A stretch of 64,000 bases of DNA from Pantoea sp. Cy-639. Lineage in GTDB: Bacteria > Pseudomonadota > Gammaproteobacteria > Pseudomonadales > Pseudomonadaceae. The DNA is taken from contig NZ_VWXI01000010.1 in NCBI RefSeq assembly GCF_011752525.1, positions 62,001 to 126,000 of the forward strand, in the 5' to 3' direction. Of the stretch, positions 26,751 to 35,621 are shown piece by piece (positions within the stretch are counted from its first letter, which is position 1; each line of letters begins with the position of its first letter). The position numbers and the translations under genes are program-made. The notes below the pieces were generated by a model. It was not told the DNA's origin. It worked only from the letters and a program-made list of their open reading frames with translations, and searched no databases.

Positions 26751-27446
26751 TTGAACGAACACACATTGTCCATGCGTCTGGAGCGCGTGGCGGCCCATGT
26801 GCCGGCAGGCGCGCGCCTGGCCGACATCGGCTCGGACCACGGCTACCTGCCGGTGGCGCTGGCGCGCCGGGGCGCGATCACGGCAGCGGTGGCCGGCGAA
26901 GTGGCGCTGACGCCCTATGAGTCGGCGCGGCGCACGGTGCGCGAGAACGGCCTGGACGGACAGGTCACGGTACGCCTGGCCAATGGCCTGGCGGCCATCG
27001 AGCCGCAGGACGGCATCACGGTCGTCAGCCTCTGTGGCATGGGGGGCGAGACCATCCGCGACATCCTCGAGGCCGGCCGTGGCCATCTGGGCGGCCAGGA
27101 GCGACTGGTGCTGCAGCCCAATGGCGGCGAGCCGCCGCTGCGCCGATGGCTGATGGACAACGGTTATCGCATCGTCTGTGAGGAAGTGCTGCGGGAGAAC
27201 CGCTTCGACTACGAGATCATCGTCGCCGAGCCTGGCGAGCCTGTGGTTTACAGCGCCGAGCAACTGTACTTCGGCCCATTGCTGATGACTGCACGCAGCC
27301 CGGCGTTCCTGTTCAAGTGGCAGCGTATGTTGCGTCAGAAGCAGCAGACCCTGGCCAACTTCGCCCGGGCGCGCCAGGCGGTACCAGAGCACAAAGTACG
27401 GGAGATGACCGAGCAGGCGCACTGGATCAGCGAACTGCTGGCCTGA
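26751..27446 (+). CDS. trmK: TrmK-like tRNA (adenine-22 N1)-methyltransferase
   Basis: 231 residues from a TTG at 26751 (MNEHTLSMRLERV), preceded by GAGG; an ATG at 26772 is an alternative start losing seven residues. The SAM-binding motif is LADIGSDHGYLPVAL (~residues 23-37), followed by VSLCGMGGETI and LQPNGGEPPLRRWL, all typical of TrmK. The longer frame back to 26574 overlaps the divergent RidA gene and is rejected. Confidence 0.88.
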   Translation: MNEHTLSMRLERVAAHVPAGARLADIGSDHGYLPVALARRGAITAAVAGEVALTPYESARRTVRENGLDGQVTVRLANGLAAIEPQDGITVVSLCGMGGETIRDILEAGRGHLGGQERLVLQPNGGEPPLRRWLMDNGYRIVCEEVLRENRFDYEIIVAEPGEPVVYSAEQLYFGPLLMTARSPAFLFKWQRMLRQKQQTLANFARARQAVPEHKVREMTEQAHWISELLA

Positions 27447-27480
27447 TGCTCGGCGAGCATGGTTGCGCCGTGCACAGCTT

Positions 27481-27509
27481 TTGGCCGGCAAGGCCGGCTC
27501 CTACAGGGT
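27481..27509. repeat. REP-like element downstream of trmK
   Basis: GCCGGC-AA-GGCCGGC followed by TCCTACAGG matches the Pseudomonas REP pattern. It lies in the 196-bp gap between trmK and the DUF2790 gene. Confidence 0.55.
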
Positions 27510-27642
27510 GCGCTACGGGTGTGGCCGTGACAGTGAGCGGACGGGCCGGAGCGTTCTTGTTGTTGTCCCGGCAGATCATGCGCTGGCGTGAGGGGCAGGC
27601 AAATGCACTTTCAACGCGTTGGCTGGTATTTTTCCAAGCCGT

Positions 27643-27894
27643 TCACTGCTGCGAGCAGTCACCCATTTCGCGGTAGTCGATTTCGCGGGTCTGGCCCTGG
27701 TGGTCGACATAGACCATGTGCGCGGTACCGAGCTGGCAGTTGCCGGCGTTGCTGGCGGGAGTGATGGAGATCACCTTGGCCACGTCCAGCGGCGTGCCGT
27801 AGGCATAGCTGCTGCTGCTTGCCGGGCTGTCGGCGAGGGCGGCAAAGGAGGAGAGGGTGGCGCACAGGGCGAGGAAGGCAATGGACCGTTTCAT
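27643..27894 (-). CDS. DUF2790 small exported protein
   Basis: 83 residues from the ATG at 27894; the frame continues to 27936 without a good start. A signal peptide (MKRSIAFLALCATLSSFAALA) covers about 21 residues, and the mature part holds the DUF2790 pattern YGTPLDVAKVIS...CQLGTAHMVYVDHQGQTREIDYREMG, with two Cys likely forming a disulfide. Function unknown. In other pseudomonads such proteins are often metal- or stress-induced, but nothing here shows that directly. Confidence 0.8.
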   Translation of the reverse strand: MKRSIAFLALCATLSSFAALADSPASSSSYAYGTPLDVAKVISITPASNAGNCQLGTAHMVYVDHQGQTREIDYREMGDCSQQ

Positions 27895-28008
27895 GGCAGG
27901 CTCCTGATTTCGGGACGTGTGTGATGATCCATTCATTTACGTTTCACAATAAATGGTCTGTGCCGTGATAGATTCCTGCCTTTGATGTATGAATGAGAGC
28001 GCCAGCCC

Positions 28009-28941
28009 ATGGATATGCTGCATGCGATGCGTACCTTCGCCCGGGTAGTGGAGTGCGGCAGCTTCGCCGCTGCCGCCCATGCCCTGGACATTTCGGCGGC
28101 GCAGGTGTCGAGGATCGTCGCGGAGCTGGAGAACCAGTTGCAGACCCGCCTGCTGCACCGCACCACCCGGCGCCTGCGCATGAGCGAGGCGGGCGAGCGT
28201 TTCCTCGAACGTTCGCGACAGATCATGCTGCTCACCGAGGAGGCCATGGACGAAGCCCGCGGCGCCCACCTCACGCCGCGCGGGCGCCTGCGCTTCCATT
28301 GCTCCCACGGCCTGGGCCTGCTGATGATGCCGCTGGTGGCGCGCTACAACGCCACTTGCCCTGAGGTGGTGATGGAGCTGACCCTGTCCCAGCGCAACCC
28401 CGACCCGCTGGCCGAAGGGCATGACGTGGTGATCACCATCGGCCAGGACCTGCCCGACTCGCAACTGATCGCCATCCCGCTGGGCAGCATCAGCAGCATC
28501 CTCTGCGCCTCGCCCGAGTATCTGGCCCGGCATGGCGTGCCCGAGCGTCCCGAAGACTTGCACCAGCATGTCTGCCTGCGCACGGTGGACCCGTTGTTCG
28601 AGGAGGACTGGTCGTTCGGCGAGGGAGCCGACAGCTGCGTGATCGTGCCCCAGGACACCTTCCTCACCAATGTCGCCGATGCCATGCTCAAGGCCACCGA
28701 GCTGGGCATGGGCGTCGGGCTGCTGCCGTACTATTCGGCCAGCCAGGCCATGCAGGAGGGGCGGTTGTGCCGGCTGCTGGCGCCGCATCGCTTGCGGCAG
28801 CGGGAAATCTACGCGATCTACCCGTCGCGCCACTACCTCGATGCCAAGGTGCGGACCTGGCTGGATTTCCTCAAGGAGGAACTGCCGTTGCTGTTCCAGG
28901 CGCACCAGCAGGTGGTGGACCAGCCGCAGTACTGGCGCTAG
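28009..28941 (+). CDS. LysR-family transcriptional regulator
   Basis: 310 residues. HTH at residues 1-60 (MHAMRTFARVVECGSFAAAAHALDISAAQVSRIVAELE) is of the CrgA type, and the rest is the effector-binding domain (GRLRFHCSHGLGLLMMPLVARYN...). It is divergent from the DUF2790 gene (114 bp) and convergent with the MFS gene, so neither neighbour is a certain target. Confidence 0.9.
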   Translation: MDMLHAMRTFARVVECGSFAAAAHALDISAAQVSRIVAELENQLQTRLLHRTTRRLRMSEAGERFLERSRQIMLLTEEAMDEARGAHLTPRGRLRFHCSHGLGLLMMPLVARYNATCPEVVMELTLSQRNPDPLAEGHDVVITIGQDLPDSQLIAIPLGSISSILCASPEYLARHGVPERPEDLHQHVCLRTVDPLFEEDWSFGEGADSCVIVPQDTFLTNVADAMLKATELGMGVGLLPYYSASQAMQEGRLCRLLAPHRLRQREIYAIYPSRHYLDAKVRTWLDFLKEELPLLFQAHQQVVDQPQYWR

Positions 28942-29016
28942 GCGCCACCAGGCCGAGTCCTGCGAAGCGCTTCTGCCGACCGGGAGAGGGGCTCCAGGCC
29001 GGCGGTGCTGGGTGGC

Positions 29017-30318
29017 TCAGAATGTGCCGGGGGCTCGCTGGTTGTCGCGTTCTGGCGACATTTCGTTCATCTGCGGGTGCTCCTGCACGGCATGCATCAA
29101 TTCTTCGGTCACCCGCAACTCGGCGCCGCTGGGCGAGAAGGTCGCGGTCGGCGCGAACGGTGCCGGGTGTTCCGGTGCCGGGCGCTTGCCCCGGCGCCAG
29201 GCGAAGAAGGTGACCATCGCCAGGTTGATCACCGCGAAGGCCCAGAACAGCCCGGCCTCGCCGTAGTGGGTCATCACCGGCGAGATGGCCAGCGGCGCCA
29301 TGGCCGAGCCCAGCGAGTTGATCAGCAGCAAGCCCTGGATCATCGGCACCAGCGCATCGGCCGGGGCGCGGTCGGCGGCGCTGCTGACCGCGACCGGATA
29401 CAGCGCGAACACGCCGCCGCCGAGCAGGAACAGCAAGGCCGGCAGCAACACGGTGTCTGCTGGCAGCAGCACGATCAGCACCGACAGCACGGTGCACAGC
29501 GCGGCCAGGGCGATCAGCACGGTCTGCCGGTCCTTGCGGTCGGACCAGCGGCCCACCGGGTACTGCAGCAACATGGCCCCCAGGATGACCCAGGCCATCA
29601 TGCCGCCGACTTCGCCCACATCCATGCCGATGCGCTGCAGGTACAGCGGCAGCAGGGCGTAGATGCCGGCGATGGCGACCCCCGAGCCGAAGCAGCCGAC
29701 CAGCCCGGTCGGCGCCACGCCGAGCAACTGGCGCGGCTTGAGTGGCTCGACCTGGTCCAGCAGCGGCGATACCCGCGGCAGGATCACGATCGGCAGCACA
29801 GACAAGGTGGCCAGCATGCCGGCGAGCATGAACGGCGCCGTGTCGCCCAGGCCGGTGATCTCGCCGAGGGTGGCCTGGGCGATCACGCCGGCGCCGTAGA
29901 AGGCGATCATGTACAGCGCCAGCAGGCGGCCGCGGATCTTGGCGTCGCCGGCCAGCAGCAGCCAGCTTTCGATGACCAGGAACACGCCCACCGCGGCCCA
30001 GCCGTTGATCAGGCGCAGCACCGACCACCAGGTGGTGTCGTAGAACAGGCCCTGGAGCAGGATGGTCGCGCCGATCAGTGCGGCGAAACTGCTGTAGGCG
30101 CGAATATGGCCGATGCGCAGGATCAGCCGGTCGTTGAACACCGCGCCCAGGGTCAGGCCGATGAAGTAGGCCGAGGACACCACGCCGATGGTGGTCGCCG
30201 ATTCGCCGGCCGCGCCCAGGCGCAGGGTGGTCAGGGAAGACAGGAAGCCATTGCCCAGGGCAATGATGAACAGGCCGAGCAGGGGTGCCAGCGCCATGGC
30301 CAGCAAACGCGGAGACAT
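29017..30318 (-). CDS. MFS transporter (YcaD-like)
   Basis: 433 residues from the ATG at 30318, with GAGG upstream. Twelve hydrophobic segments are visible, with MFS signatures after TM2 (FNDRLILRIGHIRAYSS) and in the central loop (YPVGRWSDRKDRQ). A ~60-residue polar C-terminal tail follows TM12. The substrate is not predictable. It sits at the left boundary of the biosynthetic cluster but points away and is unrelated in operon terms. Confidence 0.88.
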   Translation of the reverse strand: MSPRLLAMALAPLLGLFIIALGNGFLSSLTTLRLGAAGESATTIGVVSSAYFIGLTLGAVFNDRLILRIGHIRAYSSFAALIGATILLQGLFYDTTWWSVLRLINGWAAVGVFLVIESWLLLAGDAKIRGRLLALYMIAFYGAGVIAQATLGEITGLGDTAPFMLAGMLATLSVLPIVILPRVSPLLDQVEPLKPRQLLGVAPTGLVGCFGSGVAIAGIYALLPLYLQRIGMDVGEVGGMMAWVILGAMLLQYPVGRWSDRKDRQTVLIALAALCTVLSVLIVLLPADTVLLPALLFLLGGGVFALYPVAVSSAADRAPADALVPMIQGLLLINSLGSAMAPLAISPVMTHYGEAGLFWAFAVINLAMVTFFAWRRGKRPAPEHPAPFAPTATFSPSGAELRVTEELMHAVQEHPQMNEMSPERDNQRAPGTF

Positions 30319-30680
30319 ACGTACCTCAAGGTTGAAAGAGCAGATGCGCCTTCTCGGCTGCGTGCTCCAGGCCTGGCCAGGATGGCACGCACGTTGGCCC
30401 GGGCGGAATGCGACCTTGGCAAGACTCAACCGCTGGGCCAGTTGCGGGATGGCCGGGCGGGGGGCGGTTGAGCCTGTGGCACATGCGCGATGTGATGAGG
30501 CACGGACGCTGTCTTTGCGCAGGGTGGCCACCGGGTAGGGCGACGGGCGAAAAGGATGCGGGATTTTACGGCCTGTGCAGGATTTGCCAAGGGGGATGAG
30601 GCTGCGACGAGAGGCCGCAGGGTATGGGGCAGGTGGCGGACCGAGGCATGATATTGTCGTCGAACCGCCGCTCGAGGAGG

Positions 30681-30708
30681 CCATCGCTGGCTTCGCCAGC
30701 TCCCACAG
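30681..30708. repeat. REP-like hairpin, second copy of the 23.86-kb element
   Basis: These 28 bases are identical to 23861-23888 (hairpin GCTGGC-TTC-GCCAGC plus the CTCCCACAG tail). Here only one copy of the 9-bp tail unit is present, unlike the tandem array at 23.88 kb. Confidence 0.7.
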
Positions 30709-30847
30709 GCTGGGTGTCAGCCCCAGAGGATGGGCGCTGTTTCTCTGGCGACACGCTTGACCCCTTCGTTTTCCCCTTCCTGCAATTACCCAACTTCAAT
30801 CGGTTGCTTGACCACCGACAACGCTGGCGTATTGATGCGTCATATTG

Positions 30848-31140
30848 ACCGATCTGTCGTATCGGTAATTGGTTGACCAACTTGCGAATATCCAAATGGT
30901 TGGTCGCTGACACCAGCAATGGCGAATGTCTTACACGCAGTGATGTTGTATATCCATTACTTCATTGAGCGGAAGCTTCTAGATTCTTGTCGCTAATAGG
31001 GCGCAGGGATGCTCTTCGGAATCATGACGCACTGGCGATGTTTTATTGTTTTCACGCGAGTGCCGGCTTGATGTGTATCCGGTAAACCGACAAATAATGA
31101 CCGAGATACAAATGTGCGAACCCATGCTTGATAAGCATGG
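30848..31140. promoter_or_regulatory. AT-richer leader of the biosynthetic cluster with three inverted repeats
   Basis: The gap 30319-31175 (857 bp) has no credible gene. Its right half is AT-richer and carries ACCGAT (30848-30853)/ATCGGT (30861-30866), TTGGT-TG-ACCAA (30869-30880) and CCATGCTT (31122-31129)/AAGCATGG (31133-31140), the last 36 bp before the first gene of the cluster. They are candidate operators; no clear -10/-35 pair was assigned and no regulator gene is inside the cluster. Confidence 0.4.
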
Positions 31141-31175
31141 TGACGGTTCGATTACATCAGCTGAAGTGAGATAAA

Positions 31176-32663
31176 ATGAAAAGGAAATTCATTGTCACGA
31201 TTACGCCGCCCACACCGAACGGCGACCTGCATCTTGGTCATCTTTCGGGGCCTTTCCTTGCGGCTGATGTCTGCGCCAGGACGTTGAAACAGCAAGGGCA
31301 TGATGTGCTGCTGCTGTGTTATTCCGACGACTATCAAAGTTATATGCTGCGCAAGGCGCGGCAACTTCGACGCGATCCGTTTGCGCTCGCCAAGTTGAAC
31401 AGCAAACAAATTCAACTGTCCCTCGAAATGATCAGTATCGAATGCGATCATTTCCTCCAGGCGGGTGAAAGCGAAGCCTTCACCGACAGTGCCAGCCACT
31501 ATTACCATCTCGCCCACCAGGCCGGACAGCTGCATAAAAAACCGACCAAAGTCTTCCATTGCGACGCGTGCAACGTGTACGGCTATGAAGGCCTCGGTCG
31601 CACGCACTGTAATTATTGTGGGGCGTCGTCCGATGCAAGCCAGTGCGAAGAATGTGCACGCGCACCGGATATCGACTGTATTGACCACATGACCTGCATG
31701 GTGTGCCAGGGGGCAATGCAGCCGCGTACGGTCGAGCGCTGGGTCTGGCAGCTCGGCAAGAATTATCCGAGCTTGCGCGAGCACTATCGGCATGCCCCGA
31801 TGCGACCGGCATTGCGCAGCTACCTCGATGAAATGCTGCGCGACGAAACCGCGACCTGGGGCATAACACGTCCCCACGACGCCGGGCTTCAGCTCGATGA
31901 GGCAGTCGAAGGGCTGCATGAACAACCGATCCATACCTGGTTCATGGGGTTGGCAGGCTATCGGTCAACGTTGAAAGAACATCTGGACCTGCATGCCGAG
32001 CGCGGGGCATTTTCCGAATGGTGGGGCAACGACACACAACTGGTTCACTTCCTTGGATTCGATTGCTCCTACAGCCACGCTCTTGGCTATGCCGCCTTGC
32101 AGTCGATCGATCAGCATTCGCCCAAGCCAGGAGTTTGCCTGACCAACCAGTTTCTCAAGCTGGACGGCGTCGATTTTTCGACCAGCCGCGGCCACGCTGT
32201 ATGGATCAGGGAACTGGTTGCCCAGCACCCGGCCGACGCGATCCGTTTGTTCGCCGCCATCTGCGCGCCGGAAAATGCGACGGAGAACTTCGACCGTTCC
32301 CAGTTCGAGCTTTGGCGGCGCGAAGTGTATGACCGCATCATCGATGCCTACCAGCAGGATTTCTCGCCAGTTTCAGCGGGTAGCGGCAACCTCGCTGAAG
32401 ACCATGCTGCACGCATAGCAGCCGCCCAAACGCGATGGCAGGCCGCTGCATCACTCGAGGCGTTCTCCATTTCGAACATGGCAGTCGCCGCCCTGGAAGT
32501 ATTCGAAGTGCTCGCCAGCACCGACAACCTGTCGCAGCGGCGGCGTCATTGGGCCCTGTTTGCCGACATGGTCGGCCCGTTGTGTCCCGATATGAAGCTC
32601 GAGCTGCAGGCGCTGATCAACGCCCCCGTCGTTCAGCCGGATCGTACGCTGGAGCTTGCATGA
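31176..32663 (+). CDS. MetRS-like amino-acid-activating enzyme, hydrazine-synthetase type (stand-alone)
   Basis: 495 residues with the class I synthetase core: PPTPNGDLHLGH with the HIGH-type HLGH (19-22), and four zinc knuckles CDAC, CNYC, CEEC and CMVC between residues 129 and 177, as in methionyl-tRNA synthetase. The KMSKS loop is degenerate (FSTSR, 334-338), and the chain is shorter than housekeeping MetRS. In s56-p1, triacsin and pyrazole pathways a cupin-MetRS fusion adenylates an amino acid and joins it to N6-hydroxylysine to form an N-N bond. The cluster also encodes a cupin (35.6 kb) and an N-hydroxylase (39.3 kb), so this is read as the MetRS half of a split hydrazine synthetase (inference). 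ATG 31176 is preceded by AAGTGAG. First gene of the cluster. Confidence 0.8.
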   Translation: MKRKFIVTITPPTPNGDLHLGHLSGPFLAADVCARTLKQQGHDVLLLCYSDDYQSYMLRKARQLRRDPFALAKLNSKQIQLSLEMISIECDHFLQAGESEAFTDSASHYYHLAHQAGQLHKKPTKVFHCDACNVYGYEGLGRTHCNYCGASSDASQCEECARAPDIDCIDHMTCMVCQGAMQPRTVERWVWQLGKNYPSLREHYRHAPMRPALRSYLDEMLRDETATWGITRPHDAGLQLDEAVEGLHEQPIHTWFMGLAGYRSTLKEHLDLHAERGAFSEWWGNDTQLVHFLGFDCSYSHALGYAALQSIDQHSPKPGVCLTNQFLKLDGVDFSTSRGHAVWIRELVAQHPADAIRLFAAICAPENATENFDRSQFELWRREVYDRIIDAYQQDFSPVSAGSGNLAEDHAARIAAAQTRWQAAASLEAFSISNMAVAALEVFEVLASTDNLSQRRRHWALFADMVGPLCPDMKLELQALINAPVVQPDRTLELA

Positions 32664-33148
32664 ATACGATGAACTATCAGCCGCGCCTTGCTCGGCCCTA
32701 TCCGGTCGTATCGGTCAATGACCGCAAATTCAAGGTCTATGGCCTATTTGCGGACCCAGAGAAAGTCGCCTGCTTTCCCAACGAAGATGAATTGGCCACA
32801 CACATTGGCGCGATGATGGGCGCACCGTCTGGAAGTGCCGATCATGGCCTCGGCTTTGCGATCCTCCACCTGGCGCTGGATGGTGACTATCTTCTGCTGA
32901 GTCAGTGGGTCGATGCGAACATGCTGCAGCATCGTGTCTACAAGTGTGTGGTCGACAATCGCAAGCTGACGAACGTCGCGTCACTTGCAGAAACCGGGAT
33001 CATCGCGTGTGTGTGGGAACTTGAAATCATGAAGTTCGAACGCGATGCGTGGGTGCGCACGATGCTGAACGCTTCCCCCAAGGCGGTGCGGCCAGGCACG
33101 GACGATGTGCAAGCGTACCTGCAAAGCACCTTTACGGGGTGGGTGTAG
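32660..33148 (+). CDS. Unrecognised 162-residue protein of the biosynthetic cluster
   Basis: I do not recognise a family. The ATG at 32660 overlaps the stop of the MetRS-like gene (ATGA), so translation is coupled. The sequence is soluble-looking, with mixed alpha/beta character, no signal peptide and no membrane helix; three isolated Cys residues do not form a motif. The tail ...YLQSTFTGWV is aromatic. The coupling suggests it works with the MetRS-like protein or the following GNAT, perhaps as an accessory or binding subunit. Confidence 0.8.
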   Translation: MNTMNYQPRLARPYPVVSVNDRKFKVYGLFADPEKVACFPNEDELATHIGAMMGAPSGSADHGLGFAILHLALDGDYLLLSQWVDANMLQHRVYKCVVDNRKLTNVASLAETGIIACVWELEIMKFERDAWVRTMLNASPKAVRPGTDDVQAYLQSTFTGWV

Positions 33149-33150
33149 GC

Positions 33151-33618
33151 ATGGATATCGAGGTCAGAACGATACGCGAGGCGGATCTTCCCCAACTCCT
33201 GCGTCTCTGTCGACGGCATGCGGAATATGAGGCGGCGACATGGGTGGAGAACAACCAGGTCGAACGCTGGTCCGAGGCGTTGTTTTGCACATCACCCGAC
33301 CTGTTCGGCTGGGTGGCGCAGGCCAACGGTCACCTGTGTGGCTTCATGACGGCGACGGTGGATTATGCGACGTGGGATGCCGCGTACTTTGCTCACATGG
33401 ACTGCCTGTACATCGAAGATGAATACCGAGGTCATGGTATCGGCCGGCGCTTCTTCGATTGCCTCGACGCATTCTGCCGCGAGCGAAAGATCGGCCACGC
33501 TCAGTGGCAGACGCCACCCGACAATCAACTGGGCATCGGCTTTTACCAGCGCATGGGCGCGACCAGCAAGCCGAAGCTACGTTTCTTTCACACGGTGGTG
33601 TCGAGAGAAGGCGCATGA
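33151..33618 (+). CDS. GNAT-family N-acyltransferase
   Basis: 155 residues, a single GNAT domain. The acyl-CoA-binding motif A is visible as DCLYIEDEYRGHGIGRRFFDCL (R-x-x-G-x-G type), followed by motif B and the GIGFYQRMGA end block. It starts 2 bp after the previous stop. In triacsin biosynthesis a GNAT acylates hydrazinoacetic acid before loading on a carrier, so a comparable step on a hydrazino acid is a reasonable guess; self-protection by N-acetylation is the alternative. Confidence 0.85.
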   Translation: MDIEVRTIREADLPQLLRLCRRHAEYEAATWVENNQVERWSEALFCTSPDLFGWVAQANGHLCGFMTATVDYATWDAAYFAHMDCLYIEDEYRGHGIGRRFFDCLDAFCRERKIGHAQWQTPPDNQLGIGFYQRMGATSKPKLRFFHTVVSREGA

Positions 33619-33652
33619 ACAGGGGGCATGTGCGTAGCTGACAGACGCACTT

Positions 33653-33679
33653 CAGGTGCAGGACGCATTTCTGCACCTG
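33653..33679 (+). terminator. Hairpin in the gap after the GNAT gene
   Basis: CAGGTGCAG (33653-33661) pairs perfectly with CTGCACCTG (33671-33679). A second, smaller stem GTGCGT (33630-33635)/ACGCAC (33645-33650) precedes it. There is no long T-run. The 234-bp gap (33619-33852) may end one transcript and start another. Confidence 0.4.
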
Positions 33680-33852
33680 GATTGGTCTGATCGCTTCCCC
33701 CTTTCACGCCTATGAAGTATCGGTCGCAGATCACTGAATCCTCGACCTGCAGTTTCTCCATGTATTTCTGTATTGGCAATCAAGGGCTGGGGTGCTGGAT
33801 AACCCCATGCATATTCGTCCAGTCAACGAGACAACAAGGAAGTGCTGTGCTC

Positions 33853-35490
33853 ATGAACGTACTCTTGCCACCCTGGTCAATCGACCCCGCATTCGAATCG
33901 ACGCCAGCGCCCGCGCTGGGCGATGTGTTCTGCATGCCTGCAGGCAATACGCCAGGCAAGACTGCAGTGTCCGACGGTACCGATGCTTACACCTTTTCCG
34001 AACTCGAACAGCATGCGCAAACGCTAGCGAAGTGGCTGCATGAGCGGGGTGTAGCAGCAGGTTCCCGCGTTGCCGTGCTGGCAGAGAAATGCGCGCTGAT
34101 GCCCATCCTGGCCTCGGCTATCTGGAAGTGCGGTGCTGTCTATGTGCCACTCGATGGTGCGCAACCTCAAGCTCGGTTAGGCAAACTGATCGAACGTCTG
34201 CAGCCGAGCATGGTGATCGCACTGGCAGACCAGCAGGCACTGGTGCCAGCGTCTGCGTGGCTCGACCGCGCGGGTCTGAAGGCATTGCTTGCCGGGCCTG
34301 AAGCGGCGTTCGGTACGGTTGCACACGGGGCCGACGACCCTGCCTACATCATCTTCACCTCGGGATCGACCGGCGAGCCAAAGGGGGTGGAAATCACCGC
34401 GGGAAGCCTGACGGCGTATTTCGGCAACCACAACCAGGTGTTGCGCTTTACCCCGGACTCTCGCGTGTTCAGCTTGTCGCCCTTCCACTTCGATGTCTCC
34501 ATTGAAGATACGCTGCTGCCGCTGTCGCTTGGCGCATTCGTTTACCAGTTCAGGCAGATGCACGCTGGTGCGATCATGCGATCGATATTGATCCGAGAGA
34601 AGATCACCCACCTGATCGCCGTGTCGACCTTGCTCACCTTGATTACCGAAGAGGGCAAGCACATCACGGCAGAAAACTTCGCGCACATGGAAATGGTCAT
34701 GACCGGCGCCGAAGTCTGCGATCCGGGCGTGATCAATCTCTGGAAGTCGCGTTTGCCGAACATTCGCATCATCAATGCCTATGGCCCGACCGAAGCGACC
34801 ATCGTGTGCCTGACCCATCAGATCGATGTCATCGACAATGAGAGAAAGACCGCTTACCCCATTGGCAAGCCGTTGCGCAATGTGCGCCTCAAGATAATGG
34901 CCGACGGCCAGGAGGTTCTTGCACCCGGAGAGCACGGCGAGCTCTGGGTTGGCGGCGAACAGGTCATGCGTGGTTACTTCGATCAACCTGATGAGAACGA
35001 CCGTGTCCTCGTCGAAGTGGACGGCATTCGGTACTACCGCACAGGCGACATTTGTTGCTTCGATGAGCATGGCAATGTCGTCTTCCAGGGGCGTAACGAC
35101 GACGAGGTGAAAATCAACGGCCGGCGCATCCACCTTGGGGAAATCCGGCAACTGGCCTTGAGTTACCCCGGCATCGAACGTGCGGCGGTGGCGGTCATTC
35201 ATCGAAGCAACCGTGACTGCATCGCGCTGGTGGTCATGACGGCAAGCCTGGAAACCGCCTTGGATGCCGAGCGCTATCTGCATGAACAACTGCCGGGCTA
35301 CATGCACCCGAACCTGTTCGCATGGTCGCCAACGCTGTCGATCAGTTCGTCTGGCAAAACCGATGAGCGTGTGCTGATCACGCGCTTGAAAGAGGCCGCA
35401 AAGCTCTCCGGTTCGAGTCATTTCGCCCTGTCCAGTCGCAGGGTATTCGAACCTATTGCGCAGAAGCAGCAGAGCCTGCAACCCACCTGA
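33853..35490 (+). CDS. Adenylation enzyme (NRPS A-domain-like, stand-alone)
   Basis: 545 residues from the ATG at 33853 (AAGGAAG 10 bp upstream; a GTG two codons earlier is possible). All core motifs are intact: A3 FTSGSTGEPKG (168-178), A4 region SPFHFDVSIED (209-219) with the Asp that normally holds an amino group, A5 NAYGPTEAT (308-316), A7 YRTGD (395-399), A8 NDDEVKINGRRI, and the catalytic A10 Lys502 in SSGKTDE. It should adenylate an amino (or hydrazino) acid and load it on a carrier, most likely the carrier-rhodanese at 43.7 kb. A degenerate homologue lies at 42.1 kb. Confidence 0.9.
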   Translation: MNVLLPPWSIDPAFESTPAPALGDVFCMPAGNTPGKTAVSDGTDAYTFSELEQHAQTLAKWLHERGVAAGSRVAVLAEKCALMPILASAIWKCGAVYVPLDGAQPQARLGKLIERLQPSMVIALADQQALVPASAWLDRAGLKALLAGPEAAFGTVAHGADDPAYIIFTSGSTGEPKGVEITAGSLTAYFGNHNQVLRFTPDSRVFSLSPFHFDVSIEDTLLPLSLGAFVYQFRQMHAGAIMRSILIREKITHLIAVSTLLTLITEEGKHITAENFAHMEMVMTGAEVCDPGVINLWKSRLPNIRIINAYGPTEATIVCLTHQIDVIDNERKTAYPIGKPLRNVRLKIMADGQEVLAPGEHGELWVGGEQVMRGYFDQPDENDRVLVEVDGIRYYRTGDICCFDEHGNVVFQGRNDDEVKINGRRIHLGEIRQLALSYPGIERAAVAVIHRSNRDCIALVVMTASLETALDAERYLHEQLPGYMHPNLFAWSPTLSISSSGKTDERVLITRLKEAAKLSGSSHFALSSRRVFEPIAQKQQSLQPT

Positions 35491-35509
35491 CCCTTTCAGG
35501 GAAGCCTTT

Positions 35510-35547
35510 GGCCGAACACCTGGCGCGATGCGCCAAGGTGTTCGGCC
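35510..35547. repeat. Long hairpin between the adenylation gene and the cupin gene
   Basis: GGCCGAACACC (35510-35520) pairs with GGTGTTCGGCC (35537-35547), and the stem continues inwards with TGGCGC/GCGCCA interrupted by one bulged base. It has no T-run. It probably terminates or processes the mRNA between these genes. Confidence 0.55.
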
Positions 35548-35621
35548 TGGCAACCCGTGGGTACCGCCGCAGTCCGCAGAAGTGCTGACTTCACTTGCTT
35601 TGAAGTTCAAGGAGGATAGTT

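Noticed and set aside
31176..32663. A duplicate resistance-type methionyl-tRNA synthetase
   Set aside because: KMSKS is FSTSR, the chain is short and it is embedded in a biosynthetic operon; still worth a phylogeny.
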